Counted from the stretch's first letter, positions 22,614 to 34,380 are shown. The stretch is DNA of 64,000 bases from Siphonodentalium dalli (GCA_032622095.1 CP136065.1:154757577-154821576), one strand, 5' to 3'. A program made the numbers and translations. The notes: generated by a model from the letters alone, not told the origin.

Positions 22614-23830
22614 TTAAAGGTACTCAATCTGATCAGACAGTCCCCATATCAAAGATACAACAACACTATTTCTTCAAAATACCCTTCAGTTATCAGAATC
22701 GATTAATTGAAACAAAAACAAGAGGTGGCATCAGAGATGCTGTGTCTCGTTTTCGGTGGCTTACCACCGGTGGCTACCGCCAATTGGTGTGCATCAGTAT
22801 CGGTAGACTAATTAATAGGTAAAATCGAAAAATGACTAATTAAGGGCCATAACTCTATCAAATTTTATCGGGCCAGGCTGGTTTTCGAACTCGTCCGAAA
22901 TATTCTTGGCAAGTATGTCTATTCCAAATTTGAAACAAATCGGAGGACGTTTGTTGAAGTTATCGCGCTAACGAGCTAAAAATTCATGAAAAATGACTAA
23001 TTAAGGGCCATAACTCTATCAAATTTTATTGGGCCAGGCTGGTTTTCGAACTCGTCCAGGATATTATTGGAAGACACTTATATACCAAATTTTAGTTGAA
23101 TAGGATGATGTTTGTTAAATTATCGCGCTAACGAATTGAAAATTTGTGAAAAAATGACTAATTAAGGGCCATAACTCGATCAAATTTTATCGGACCTGGC
23201 CGGTTTTCGAACTCGACCGAGATATTCTTGGGAGACACCTATATACCAAATTTCAATCAAATCGGATAACGTTTGTTGAAGTTATCGCGATAACGAGCTG
23301 AAAATTCGTGAAAAATGACTAATTAAGGGCCATAACTCTATCAAATTTTATCGGACCAGGCCGGTTTTCGAACTCGTCCGAGATATTCTTGGGAGACACC
23401 TATATCCCAAATTTCAATGAATCAGATAACGTTTGTTGAAGTTGTTGCGCTAACAAGCCTAAAATCAGTGAAAAATGGCAAAGGGCCATAACTCTGTAAT
23501 AAATGTGCGGACGAACCCGATTTTTTTGTCTGCAGCTTACGTGCATGGAAATATACTCACACACCAAAATTTTTTTTAATCCGTCAATAAACGGTTGAGT
23601 TATAAGCAAAACACGCCGCCCGCCTGCCCGTCCGCTGCCCGCCCGCCCACCGTCCCTCATCAAACTATAAGTCGAGTTTAGGAAACTATGGTATCAAATT
23701 TCCAAAAACGTGTTATTTATCAACATTTTGTTCAATGAAATATGGCTGTATTATCACTTGAGTATCATGAAATTTTTCTGGGCCACAAATAATTGCACAT
23801 CTCGACAAATAAAAAACTTCTTCATTTATT
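22614..23830. mobile_element. TTAA-flanked AGGTACT element, copy 2, interrupted
   Basis: The left part (22614-22716) and the right part (about 23685-23830, from ggtatcaaatttcc to ctcgacaaataaa) align to consecutive parts of the copy at 11167-11633. Between them sits the AACAAGAGG element 22717-23665, inserted after ttgaaacaaaa. Confidence 0.75.
22717..23665. mobile_element. AACAAGAGG element with four ~155-bp internal repeats
   Basis: Starts aacaagaggtggcatcag directly inside copy 2 of the AGGTACT element. Units built on gggccataactctatcaaat begin near 22840, 23000, 23160 and 23320; each ends 'gtttgttgaagttatcgcgc'. The end is a C-rich cccgcccgcc tract (the complement of the usual GGACGG type is not present) and the terminal hairpin is missing. 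Confidence 0.75.
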
Positions 23831-23949
23831 GATTTGTTTTTGGTTATAAGGAGAATCAACATAAGACTCTCATATATTAATTATGGCTTCCATGTAAGCA
23901 TATTCAAGATACTGACCATCCTAATAGTCGGGAATGAAAAATAAAAATA

Positions 23950-24305
23950 ACAAGAGGTTGCATCATCACAGGTGCTAGGATACCCCTATGGTGATAATTG
24001 AAATATGGGCAGGTCGGAAATCAAATTGTGAAAAAAAAATTGACGAACGAACAAATAACTTAACAAAGATGGACGGAAATCCAACATTTTCAGATAAACA
24101 AAGAGGGATAACTCTTGAAAAGGAAGATGTCAATGAACCTTCTTTTGAAAGCCCTCCTGATGACAAACCTGCATACCAAATTTGATTGAGATCCGATCAA
24201 CCCATGGTTGAGATATATGAGCGGACGGAGGGATGGACGGACGTCCCGACGGATGTATGTAATCCAGTATACACCCCATCTTTTGGGATGGGGGGGGGGT
24301 ATAAA
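23950..24305. mobile_element. Short AACAAGAGG...GGGGGTATA element
   Basis: aacaagaggttgcatcatc at the left, one 'agataaacaaagagggataactct' unit, a gacggagggatggacggacg run, atccagtatacaccccatc and its paired gatgggggggggtata. At about 355 bp it is a compact, structurally complete copy. Confidence 0.8.
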
Positions 24306-24730
24306 AACCTCCTTCCCTCATTGATCTGAATAATAAATTGCCAAGAAAACATTGAATTAATTTGCTGGCCTAATTCCAACACTCCAGAAATATTGTATTG
24401 ATGTACTTTAATATAGTTGTGTCAAGATCAGCTACCGCATTGAGAACTTATGTTGGAAGGTGACTTGATAAAATTTCAGTTTAACCTCTAAGTACTATAT
24501 GTCCGAACACTCTATGTAAACATAAATTCTAATTAGGCTAACATATTAGAACCCATTATATCGATGCCCGCTAGAGTTTGACACATATCGTAAAAATATC
24601 TCACATTATTGGCCTTATATGCTCCTGTTTGTATTCCCTTAAGAGAATAGAATAAAATTAACTATAATAATGTGTTGAATCTGTTGATGAGATAGTATGC
24701 AGTCTGAAACACCATGCTCTCATTTCTCAA

Positions 24731-24910
24731 TTAACCCTTTTTATACTAAATGGATTCTCCCACTGAATTATAAAAGTATACACTGGAATGGTCTATTATT
24801 CATCTGGGGGAGAAGGAGACAACAGATAATACCAGAATGACTCCTCTTTATTGGAGGGAAATTTCCTGAGGGAACTAGTCCTCAAAGAGAGTTTAGTAAA
24901 GAAAGGGTAA
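24731..24910. mobile_element. TTAACCCTTTCTATAC-family MITE, copy
   Basis: TTAA then ccctttttatactaaatgg at the left, agtttagtaaagaaaggg at the right, inverted. Internal block tggaatggtctattattcat matches the copy at 34052. Confidence 0.7.
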
Positions 24911-25227
24911 AATATTCAAATGTGAATTGATTTATACTAGTAATGTGAACTTGGATTGCAGCACACACATGTTATATATAACCTTAGGTTTTCTTTGTAT
25001 TGGGCCATGGGGGGATGGGAGGATATCATGGGACATGGACAGCATCACAGCCTTGGAACATATTCATCGGGTTTACGCAAAACAGAAAAGTCTGTGGTGT
25101 CAACATATTCTTATGTGATCACTGTATTAGGCTACCGTATACTAACACCCAAATGTGATATTGAAATTTAGGTGTACATTCCTAAACTAGTAAGAACAAA
25201 ATGACAACATTCTTTCGACGGGCCTGC

Positions 25228-25332
25228 TTAACACTTTATGATTCATGGTTACTAAACAAAACTTTACGATACCCCCAGAAAAGGAGCCAGTGAAGGTATC
25301 GAGACTGTGTGTCGTGCAACCTAAAGTGTTAA
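25228..25332. mobile_element. 105-bp TTAA-ended mini-MITE
   Basis: TTAACACTTTA at the left and its exact complement at the right. Tiny, single copy here. The open frame at 25187-25417 overlaps it and is not called. Confidence 0.5.
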
Positions 25333-25569
25333 TTATCATGGCCAGGGGCGGTGGGTATTGGAATTGAGGAATGTACAGAACAAGATTCCAAATGAACTTT
25401 GCATGTAATAAACACAATATTAAATATTTTTATACTTTCTTTGTTATTTTGGGACAATATTAATTTTTGAAAGCATATACTAGTAATGTATAAATATAAA
25501 ATATTAAAACTAAGTACATAATATTAGAATATAGAATAATTTATTGTTTTATTGAATAAAACATGAAAA

Positions 25570-25780
25570 AATAAGTTTGATTCAGCTGTGACTAATTGAA
25601 GTGTGGTATCATTTCTGGTTTAACAGTAGTCAGTGCACATGATGTGTCCATTTTATATGGAAATGAATTGGTTTCCACGAAAAATAAAATCGATGAGTAC
25701 TAACTTTGCAAAATCAATAAAATGAAAATGGTCAGGGGCGCCGGAATAGGGGTGGGCGGGTCACCAGAAACACAGGGTTT
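25570..25780. repeat. Dispersed repeat, direct copy of 17680-17900
   Basis: See that entry; the shared end reads gtgggcgggtcaccagaaac then oligo-T. Confidence 0.7.
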
Positions 25781-25906
25781 TTTTTTAAATTTTGGCCTAT
25801 CATGCATTGATCTATTGATCATAGCAGTTCAGCTAATTTTATCACTAACAGTATAATGTGTATGATACTGATACATGTATTTAATTATATAAAAAACTTC
25901 ACTTAC

Positions 25907-26008
25907 TATTGTGTAGTAAACCTGCCTCAGAGACGGTCAGACCAGGTTTGATTGCTGACATAACAAATGTGGGTAACTGTGATACAAGGATTGGCCCTGG
26001 TGACTGAC
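25907..26008 (-). CDS. Coding exon of minus-strand split gene (102 nt, phase 1-1)
   Basis: The minus strand has a long pyrimidine tract and acceptor (ttcttctgctttgcag) and a near-consensus donor gtaagtgaag. Two leading bases plus 33 codons plus one base; the other two frames have stops. The peptide contains QSPGPILVSQLPTFVMSAIK and PGLTVSEAGLLHN. It resembles exon 4131-4214 (FV..A....G.TVSE.G). Best splice signals in the window. No domain recognised; hydrophobic/Ser/Pro composition would suit a flexible or regulatory region. Confidence 0.8.
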
Positions 26009-26088
26009 CTGCAAAGCAGAAGAAACCAAGAAGAGTTAAGAGTCTTGCTTTTATTCAAAAGATATAATATTTTGCATGTATTTGCCTA

Positions 26089-26235
26089 CAGTAATGCTCC
26101 AAGTAATTGACTCCTTAACCACAGCAGAATTATGGGTAACTTTTCAGGATTTAGTCGGAAATATTCCGACTAAATCCTGAAAAGTTACCCATAATTCTGC
26201 TGTGGTTAAGAAGTCGATTACTAAGAGCATTACTG
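26089..26235. mobile_element. CAGTAATGCCC foldback MITE, copy 6, short
   Basis: 147 bp, TA flanks, perfect outer arms; the central tccgatgaatggc part is deleted so the arms meet at ggaaatattccga. It lies 80 bp upstream (minus-strand sense) of the exon at 25907-26008. Confidence 0.9.
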
Positions 26236-26639
26236 TATATGCTAAACAGATAGAACCTACACTAAGTGGTCTGCTTAACATTTTAAAATTATGGCAGGGG
26301 TCATAGATCTATGTACAGTATATCTAATCTGACAATTATATCACGATGAATTGTTTGTAATTGGTCAATCACTTGATGGAAATCAATGACTGTTATCGGA
26401 CCAATGAAATGATGCATAGTCTAGACCATGATGCTATATCATACCAAATCGTTGTTGGTTGGAATTTTGTATTAAACACAATATATAAATCAATTCTGAA
26501 TTTGACAAATGCATCTATTTCATTAAATTGTGTGTTTAGAGAAGAATTGGACGGAATTTCATAGGACAGCATCTATCTCAACCAATCTCATAGGTTTGAA
26601 AAAATTTGGTCTATCATGTTTGAGAGCTTTCCAATACTA

Positions 26640-26895
26640 AGTCGAAAAAGGGCCGTAACTCATATAAAAATAATTGGACAGAACCAATATTCGAACTTGG
26701 CCTGTATTTTGAGCTGGGAATAACATATTCCAACTTAATTTGGTTCAGATCAAATAATCCAAATGAGAGTTATCAGTCGGAAACCAAAAATGTTAACTGA
26801 TGGATGGACTGACGGACAGACGGACAGACGGACCGACAAACTCACAGACGGACAGACTGATTACATAATGTGATATATTTTTCAAAAGGGCTTAT
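26640..26895. mobile_element. GACGGACGG element tail
   Basis: One unit (agggccgtaactcatataa ... gagttatc), a run of gacggacagacggacagacg at 26812, and a terminal ttcaaaagggcttataaaaa. Its left part is missing. Confidence 0.65.
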
Positions 26896-27573
26896 AAAAA
26901 AATGAGGCAAAAGCAGCGAAGTTGAAACAAGGACAATTCAACAAGCCCATTGATTATTCTGAATGGGCATATTTATATGTTTCAGAGAGTTCAAGAAGGG
27001 CAGTAATGTAGAAGATAAAAAACGCACTCGAACAAAAAGGTAGTGTAGGCGAATGACATATTTATCATAATAGTAACTATTTATCATAACATTAACGAGG
27101 CATATAACAGCGCAGGAAGCATGCAGTATTATCACAGTATATTATAAATCCAGACCACCCATGACTCCAGACAAACCATGTCTCATTATGTCCTCATATA
27201 TGTGCTTTAGAGCACAAATTGATTCAAATCTACACCATCAGACAAGCATCAGCTGATCAGCGTGCATCATCTGATGTTTTAGGCAAGTGATCAGAATCGG
27301 TCTGGTTGATGACATTTCTGATGCATCGGCCCTAATTGAAAGTCATTGGTCTGTAGAAATGTGAGCGCAATTCAGGCAATCTCAACATCTGGGACAGACA
27401 CTAAACCCAGGGACTCGGTACATGAGAACTCAATCATTCTGGACAGTGTTCCTAGTTTTAAAGCCAATTAAATATTTTGAACACGATATGATAGAATTTT
27501 TTTTTAAATATCCAGGCATTAGGCCACTATGATCCGTTACATGTAAACAAACACACTAAATTACTGGTCTGTA
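26896..27573. other. No gene seen
   Basis: Unclassified AT-rich sequence. The minus-strand open frame at 26938-27135 has no splice or domain support. Confidence 0.4.
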
Positions 27574-27821
27574 TTTACCCTTTCATGACAGGAGCTTAGC
27601 TGGTGCAGCATTAAAGATCCTGTAGCAGTTATTCTCTTATATATGCGAGTCTTTCATATATAAGAGAATGCACTGGCTTACACGGTCAAGGTAAATGTTG
27701 TTAGGCCAATGTATTCTCTTATATATGTGAGGCTCCCTATGGGAGACTGGCATATATAAGAGAATGCATTGGCACAGGGTTTTCACAAAATTTCAGGAAG
27801 CTCCAGTCATGTAGGGGTTAA
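27574..27821. mobile_element. TTAACCCTTTCATGAC MITE, copy
   Basis: accctttcatgacaggagc at the left, 'tttcaggaagctccagtcat' and gtaggggttaa at the right; inverted relative to the copy at 29643. Two internal hairpins. Confidence 0.85.
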
Positions 27822-27839
27822 AGTATTTAATTTCACTCC

Positions 27840-28284
27840 CCAATCATCCTCTGGGAACCTCATTTTGCTTCGGCCTCAACTGCTAAGGGAGACCTACCCT
27901 CAGATTGAAATTCCCCAGTCGAAATTGGTGATGTTCACCCAATAGTCACCTCGATAATACAATTCATCCTCTGCAAATTAAGGGATATAGAAACTGAACA
28001 GAAGGGGAAAACCCGGAAAAGTAACTAAAACAATGATAATTTTAGATTATAGATAGAGGGTGAATTTGGTGATGATTGCCCGCTATGTGGGGTAGCGTCA
28101 CTAAATTCACCCTCCAGTGATCTCATTCTGCAAATGACCCGCTATGTGGGATAGCTTCACTAAATTCACCCTCCGGCAGTGATCTCATTCTGCAAATGAC
28201 CCGCTATGTGGGGTAGCGTCACTAAATTCACCCTCCGGTGATCTCATTCTGCAAATGACAGACACACTATTTCAAGGCCTAAAT
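27840..28284. mobile_element. GGGTGAATTTAG-hairpin MITE, copy 4, with triplicated end
   Basis: The terminal hairpin half (tgacccgctatgtgggatag, tcactaaattcaccctcc, ctcattctgcaa) is present three times in tandem at about 28076-28258, period 60-65 bp. Ends with caaatgacagacacactatt. Confidence 0.85.
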
Positions 28285-28467
28285 ATTGAGCTAATAAGTT
28301 TTCAGATTAAACCTATCCTATTTAAACTATAGACAACTATAATTCGAGAATAATTGCTACAAATAATTAGTGACGAATAATCACTGAAAATATGCCTATA
28401 ACAGTAGGTACATGTATACCGTAATAATAATAATGGCTAGCTTTGATATAGCACTCAAAGCAACCTG

Positions 28468-29041
28468 TAATATTCTGCGAATCGGCCATTTTCAGTTCGA
28501 ATCGAATCTCAAATCGAATCAGCCAAATGATTCTGAATCGCATCGAATCTCGAATCGAATCATTACATCAGACGTCAATAGTGAGGATGTAGTTATCACA
28601 AGTGATCGTCGGTATATAATGTAAATATTATCCATAAATGAATCAAATTCGCATTTAACCAATAAAGTCTGCATTCTTTGTGGCTATCTCTGCTATAGAA
28701 TATCAAAATGTTATCACAAGCAATAATGAAGTCAGTAAGCATTCATGTAGCTGAAGTTCGACATTTATATGACATTTTACTAGATCAGTTACATCAATCG
28801 TGCAATGCTTCGGTGGTCTATATATTATAGCTCAGTCTACAACAGTGTTTGTAATGTGTGATTTTTCATTGGTATCATAAGCTGTCTTCGCGAAAAAGCA
28901 ATGTTGTTCGTTACCGTAATGAGAATACAACTGGTGCCAGTGATTCGAAACAATTTAAATCAGGACAGCCGATTTCGAATCAAATCGAATGAGATGAAAT
29001 ATTCCGAATCACATCGAATCGAATCAATTCGCAGAGCCCTA
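28468..29041. mobile_element. hAT-like non-autonomous element with CGAATC arrays
   Basis: The right end, inverted, reads TAGGGCTCTGCGAAT, matching TAGGGTCCTGCGAAT of the hAT at 56450; the left end TAATATTCTGCGAAT is its decayed partner. CGAAT motifs cluster at 28485-28562 and 28970-29035. No matching 8-bp flank remains. Open frames at 28412-28624 and 28901-29110 come from these arrays. Confidence 0.7.
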
Positions 29042-29111
29042 GTAGTAAATTGTACTGTCTTTGAAACACAGATAATCCAACTCAATCAACTGGACCAAGG
29101 GATAAATTAAA

Positions 29112-29556
29112 GATGCATAATCCGAATTAATGCTCCCAAATGACTATTTCTTTGGCTTCGGGGTGACAAATGTTAGATTCGGGTCAAGGAACACACCCAT
29201 CAAGAGTGATCAGATATCGATTTTATAAATTTGTTATTTCTCAAAATGTGTAATTAGTTGTGGCCCAGAAACGAGTCGTCAAACCGACTGTCTCGGACAA
29301 AATTGAAGATAAAGAAGGATAACTCTAAAATCAAGTGGTAATACGGCCAATTTTGTGATAGGAAAGTTATAATACAGCCATATTTTGTTGAACAACATGT
29401 TGATAAATAACTCGTTTTGAGAAATTTTATACCATAGTTGACAGCAGTTAGCATTATTTTGTTGTAATTAATCGATTCTGATAAAAGCGTATTTTGAAGA
29501 AATGTTGTTGTTGTAACTTGATGATATGGGGACTGTCTGATTGGATTGCGTAACTC
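29112..29556. mobile_element. AGGTACT element, copy 3 (inverted)
   Basis: Aligns in reverse to 11167-11633: agacactttgg... region, 'cgatatctgatcactct' complement near 29205-29225, ttgttgttgta near 29503. The end TTAA motifs have decayed. Confidence 0.7.
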
Positions 29557-29642
29557 AAAAAAAAAAATTTGGGCACACTACCAAATAGCATTCTACAGCA
29601 TTAAGCCAGAATATTCAAGCTCATGTCTAGAGCATCTTTATA

Positions 29643-29904
29643 ATAACCCTTCCATGACTGCAGCTTCCTGAAATTTTGCGAAAATCCTGTGCCAATGCAT
29701 TCTCTTATATATGCAAGTCTCCCAAAGGGAGCCACGTGTTATAAGAGAATGCTTTGGTCTAACAATATTTATCTTGACCTTGTAAGCCAGTGCATTCTCT
29801 TATATATGCGAGGCTACCTATGGGAGACTCGCTTATATAAGAGATTGCATTGGCACATGATCTTTAATGCTGCACCAGCGCAGCTCCCGTCATGAAAGGG
29901 TTAA
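29643..29904. mobile_element. TTAACCCTTTCATGAC MITE, copy
   Basis: ATAACCCTTCCATGAC at the left, gtcatgaaagggttaa at the right. Two hairpin pairs around cattctcttatatatgc. Confidence 0.85.
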
Positions 29905-29961
29905 GAGTAGTATGTTGGTGGATTGAGTGCTATATAAAACAAATTACTATTTTCATAATTA

Positions 29962-30194
29962 TTAACAATTTCTATACTAAATACTCATTGATGAGTAGTT
30001 CCCTTATGAAATGTTCAGATAATAAGTGATTATCTGAATATTTCCCACCAATGAATATGAATAATTTTGATCTTGTATTTTCTTTTCTCAAGGCTGTTGT
30101 CTGCTTTTATTACCTGAACATCCATCCAAATGAATAATACTATTCCAATGTATTCTTTTATAACGGAATGGGCGAATTTAGTATAAAGGGTTAA
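29962..30194. mobile_element. TTAACCCTTTCTATAC-family MITE, copy
   Basis: TTAA both sides; 'actcattgatgagtagttcc' near the left and 'ggcgaatttagtataaaggg' at the right end. Confidence 0.65.
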
Positions 30195-30327
30195 ATTATT
30201 TTAGGAGCAACAGAAAGCATTCTAAAAATGCTAGCTATGGTCAAGAATATCCTAGAAAATATAAGAAGCCTTCACAAAGATTGTACCATGTCGGATGTTG
30301 GAATGCAATTTTAAATGTTTCTCACAC

Positions 30328-31868
30328 TAAGGTGACGTTCACACATAGCCGGTGAAGCCGTTACCCGGCGAACCCGTTAGCCGGCGAAGGTTGGGCAGAG
30401 TGTTTACACATCGCCGGCGAAGATACGCATATATTCATGTGTCTCCTTTACTTGTTAATAGTTTTCGTTTTAGTTCTCACTGAACTGCAATATGATATTG
30501 CTGTACACCTGTAAACATCTAGCCGCTTCCTATTAAATATATGGTTGGGCAGTATAGTGAAATGAAACTTTTTAGAAATGGAAATGCTGAAATTATTAAT
30601 ATCCAACTCAAACTTTCAGGTATTGCTATTGGTAATTTTATAGATATTTAAAAAACATTGTTAATGGTTTGTTTGGATTCATATACAGCATGTGAAGTGA
30701 GTGTCGCACCAAAAGCATGGCCATTGTCAGTTTTGAGATCTTTTCGTCGCATACATCTACAAATTGGTGTCTAATCATTCTGATTGGATTTTATATTATA
30801 TATATAAGTTTCAACATCGCGAATCTATTGTGACACATTTTCCGTTTGCACATTATACAATAAAATATGTTTTTCATTTTACTCGGGCGTTCACCATGTC
30901 CATGTATATAGGGCCGTGGCGATGGGGTGTCTCATCCCAACTTTAATCAAAATATTCAAAAGCTGGAAATTTCATACCTGACACGGCAATAGTTGGACAT
31001 TTGACACCAGCAATATGTTGAAATTGTTCTCGTAGTTTTATTTTCATCAATTTGTTATTGGTGATTTCTTTAGGCAACATTTGCTTATTTTTTTACCAAA
31101 TTGTTGGACTGAAATGACCATCAGTTGGAAATGATCCAACCTTATTAGAGGTGCGTCAAGTTTGGAAAATGTCCAACAATTGGAAATATTAAGGCTGAAT
31201 GCTAGGGATTTGCAATTTTCAGGGTTCAGATTCAAAAAAATTCTCACACCTGCCATAACCACGGTCGGTCGATAAATTCCAAAGATGAACAGTCCCACAC
31301 TCAGATTTAGATTATTGAACTAATTTTCCATTAAGTTTGAATCCATAGAAACGTGCCATCCCATTTCCTCCATATATATATATGGACATACATGTACATG
31401 AATTAATTCCCTCGAATGCGCAACAAATGTACCATGCACATGCAGAGTACGTGTACCATCATCGGTTAGTATTTATAATAATAGCTTATAACCAAGGTGC
31501 GTGACCACCGACCTGACAGCTGATTAGAGACAATCAAACTGGCACACTGACCAATATATACACAGGTGAAAAGCGGGCTGGTCTATCAGAGATTACACAA
31601 TACTATTGTTCGAGTTAATTGTTGAAAGGAAATCACCCATGACGGCATGACCCCAGATAAACATCTATTACTTAACCGCAGAGCGAATTAGAATCCATAC
31701 GACAATCAGGTGCTTGTACTAAATCATTTTATCCAAAAGTTGAAAACCGTATAGCTGAGTATCCGGATAGCCGTAATTCTTATCCGGCGAAGTATAAACA
31801 CCCTATTGTTATCGCTGCCGGCTAAAGCGAATGCGATCTTCGCCGGGTAATGTATAAACACCCCCTAA
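30328..31868. mobile_element. Unclassified 1.54-kb element with CCGGCGAA subterminal motifs
   Basis: The left end taaggtgacgttcacacata and the inverted right end ttagggggtgtttatacatt are similar over about 30 bp and continue into GCCGGTGAAG / CCCGGCGAAG. CCGGCGAA or a close variant recurs four or more times at the left (30349-30420) and three times at the right (31785-31850), and not in between. No target duplication and no transposase frame seen; the open frames at 30764-30946 and 31047-31298 lack motifs. Confidence 0.65.
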
Positions 31869-31885
31869 ATGGAGAATTTCATAAG

Positions 31886-31988
31886 GATTAACTGTCATGT
31901 GGACTGTTTTTATGGAGATGTAACCGTGAGGTAAGTGGTCATAACTTGTGTAAAATCTCCATAAAAACAGTCTACATGACAGTTAATC
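31886..31988. repeat. Hairpin, 34-bp arms
   Basis: Arms 31886-31919 and 31955-31988 match at 33 of 34 positions (gattaactgtcatgt..., agtctacatgacagttaatc). Loop 35 bp. It begins 18 bp beyond the CCGGCGAA element. Origin unknown; probably a small foldback element. Confidence 0.85.
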
Positions 31989-31989
31989 A

Positions 31990-32940
31990 TTGACCTTATA
32001 ATTTATATACATTTAGCGAAAAAGCAACTTTTGTAAATGTATTTCAATCGAAAAGTGTATCGTGACAAAACCAGCCCAAAATATCCCATAGCACCCTTGG
32101 CAAAAGTTAACAGGAACAATTTCTCTTTATATTGAAACCCGATGATTTATTAAGTCAATCCTGCGTTAGTCCAAATGCGCCCAAAACATTACGCGTTCGT
32201 CTTTCCAAACCCAATGACGTGTCGATGTTGTTATGAGGCTGCAGTTATTAGCTGTTGCGCATTCACCGAGAAATAATTGCAACTAGCCACGTGGGCGCCG
32301 ACCAATCGGAATGCTGGATTTAGTGATGATCACACTTAGGATGTAAATATAACTTGATAACGTCCCATCATAAAGTTCAAATAGTCGTACAAATTGGCTA
32401 TTTGATCAAACACCAACTTTTATTTATAAACTGTTTCTAATCATACAAAAACATTTAACCCACCACAAAATTATAACTTCAAAATAGTAAAATAGTTTTC
32501 AACCATTATCCTAAAGACTATTGTAATGAGAAGTGGATGAAAAAAAAATCCAGACTGCACTAAATTCTCTAATAACTTCCTATTCTGTCACGAGTTCGAC
32601 CGTACTTATCAGGGCGAAAACATATCCCACAATTGCGGGAGGAAGTCAACAAGACATGGCACTCACGCCTAATCAGAAGTCATGCTAAGATCATTGATCT
32701 AGAGTCTTGTCTACGAACCCAATAATCCGTCGGTGGAAAGGTTTCAAATCTATTCTGATGAACATCAAGAACCCATAAGTTTATGCATATAAATCTTCAT
32801 ACACGGATCATAAGCAGACTAATCAATAATCGATTAGTAATCAGGCTTTACACGTTAAAACTGACACATTGTACTGAGGACATTTTTTGAACTGTGAATG
32901 ACACTGTAGCATAACCTGTGTAATCAAGCAGTTTATTACC
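31990..32940. other. Low-repeat unclassified stretch
   Basis: Richer in CpG than most of the window between 32160 and 32330 (acattacgcgttcgtc, cacgtgggcgccgacc). No open exon with paired splice sites. Could be a regulatory or old element-derived segment. Confidence 0.35.
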
Positions 32941-32943
32941 AAA

Positions 32944-33388
32944 CCTGAGTTCAGTGTGCCTGTCATTTGCAGAATGAGGTCCCCAGAGGGTGAATTTTGT
33001 GATGCTATCCCGCAGTGGGCTAGTATCACTAAATTCACCCTCTGGGGACCTCATTCTGCTTAGGCCTCACATTCTCTAAAAAGTTTCTTTATTATCAAAT
33101 TTCTATAGAAATTCTTCACATAGATTCTATTTTTTTTTTAGTTTAGTTTCTCTATATCCCCAAATTATATGATGAAACATTGCATAATCGAGGTTCCCAA
33201 TGGGTGTACATCGCAATATTCACCATTTAGAAACCTCAATCTGAGTCTGTCTCCCACAGCAGATGAGGCCATGTAAAATGAGGTCCCCAGAGGGTAAATT
33301 AGGTGATGCTAGCCCACTGTGTGAGATAGCATCACTAAATTCACCCTCTGGGGACCTCATTCTGCAAATGACAGGCAAAACTCAGACT
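32944..33388. mobile_element. GGGTGAATTTAG-hairpin MITE, copy 5
   Basis: Left ctgagttcagtgtgcctgtc and right, inverted, agtctgagttttgcctgtc. Both terminal hairpins are well preserved, so this is a good structural reference copy. Confidence 0.9.
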
Positions 33389-33399
33389 TGAATGGAGTA

Positions 33400-33550
33400 C
33401 AGTAATGCCCTAAGTAATCGACTCTTTAACCACAGCAGAATTATGGGTAACTTTTCAGGATTTAGTCGGAAATATGGCTTGTTGCCATTCATCGGAAAGC
33501 TCTCTGAAAAGATACCCATAATTCTGCTGTGGTTAAAGAGTCGATTACTG
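33400..33550. mobile_element. CAGTAATGCCC foldback MITE, copy 7, half-deleted
   Basis: TA flanks. The left arm is complete up to ggaaagctctc, the right arm begins only at tgaaaagatacccat. It lies 11 bp from the end of the neighbouring MITE. Confidence 0.9.
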
Positions 33551-33650
33551 TATGAGGGGGCTAACAATCCTCCAAATCATGAAGAGCAAGTCCTATCTTT
33601 CGTTCAATACCCAAAACCAAGAGAGTTTTTTTAGTTGGAAATTGCAACTG

Positions 33651-33912
33651 TTTAATGACGGAAGCTGTGGCGGTGCACCATTAAAGATCCTGCACGAATA
33701 CATTCTCTTTATATATGCGAGTCTCCCATAGGGAGCCTCCCATATATAAGAGAATGCACTGCCTTTATACAAGGTCAAGTTGTAAATAGTGTTAGGCCAA
33801 TGCATTCTCTTATATATGCGAGGCTCCCTATGGGAGACATGCATATATAAGAGAATGCATTGGCACAGGGTTTTCACAAAATTTCAGTAAGCTCCAGTCA
33901 TGGAAGGGTTAA
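33651..33912. mobile_element. TTAACCCTTTCATGAC MITE, copy
   Basis: The left end lacks the CCCTTC hexamer (tttaatgacggaagc); the right end ccagtcatggaagggttaa is intact. Two hairpin pairs. Confidence 0.8.
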
Positions 33913-34051
33913 GGGAAAATATGGGGGAAATCTTGACTACCTCCCATTGGGAATGGGGCACATACTCATTATCTGGTGCCTGATTTGAGCATTGGATGGT
34001 GTATGGCACTACTTTTTAGCACTCCCAGATAATCATACCAGGCTTACGCTC

Positions 34052-34291
34052 ATAGCCCTTTCTATACTAAATGGATTCACACATTCAGTTATAAAAGTAT
34101 ACATAGGATTGGTCCAGTATTCATTTGGAGGGAAATTCAGGAAATAAAAGCAGACGACAGATAATTCTATTGCAGAAGGATTCCTACTAATTGTAAGGAA
34201 ATTAATGGTCATTTGGCAAACTTACATGTATTATCTGAACATTTCCTAAGGGAACTACTCGTCAATGAGGATTTATTATAGAAAGGGTTAA
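34052..34291. mobile_element. TTAACCCTTTCTATAC-family MITE, copy
   Basis: gccctttctatactaaatgg at the left, tagaaagggttaa at the right; related to 24731-24910 in the left half and 29962-30194 in the right. Confidence 0.65.
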
Positions 34292-34380
34292 TGGGACAAT
34301 TGAAAAACATGTAAGATTGACTGTTTATGCATTCACATAAACAGCGATATCTGAGATAATACAGTAATCAAATCAAACTA

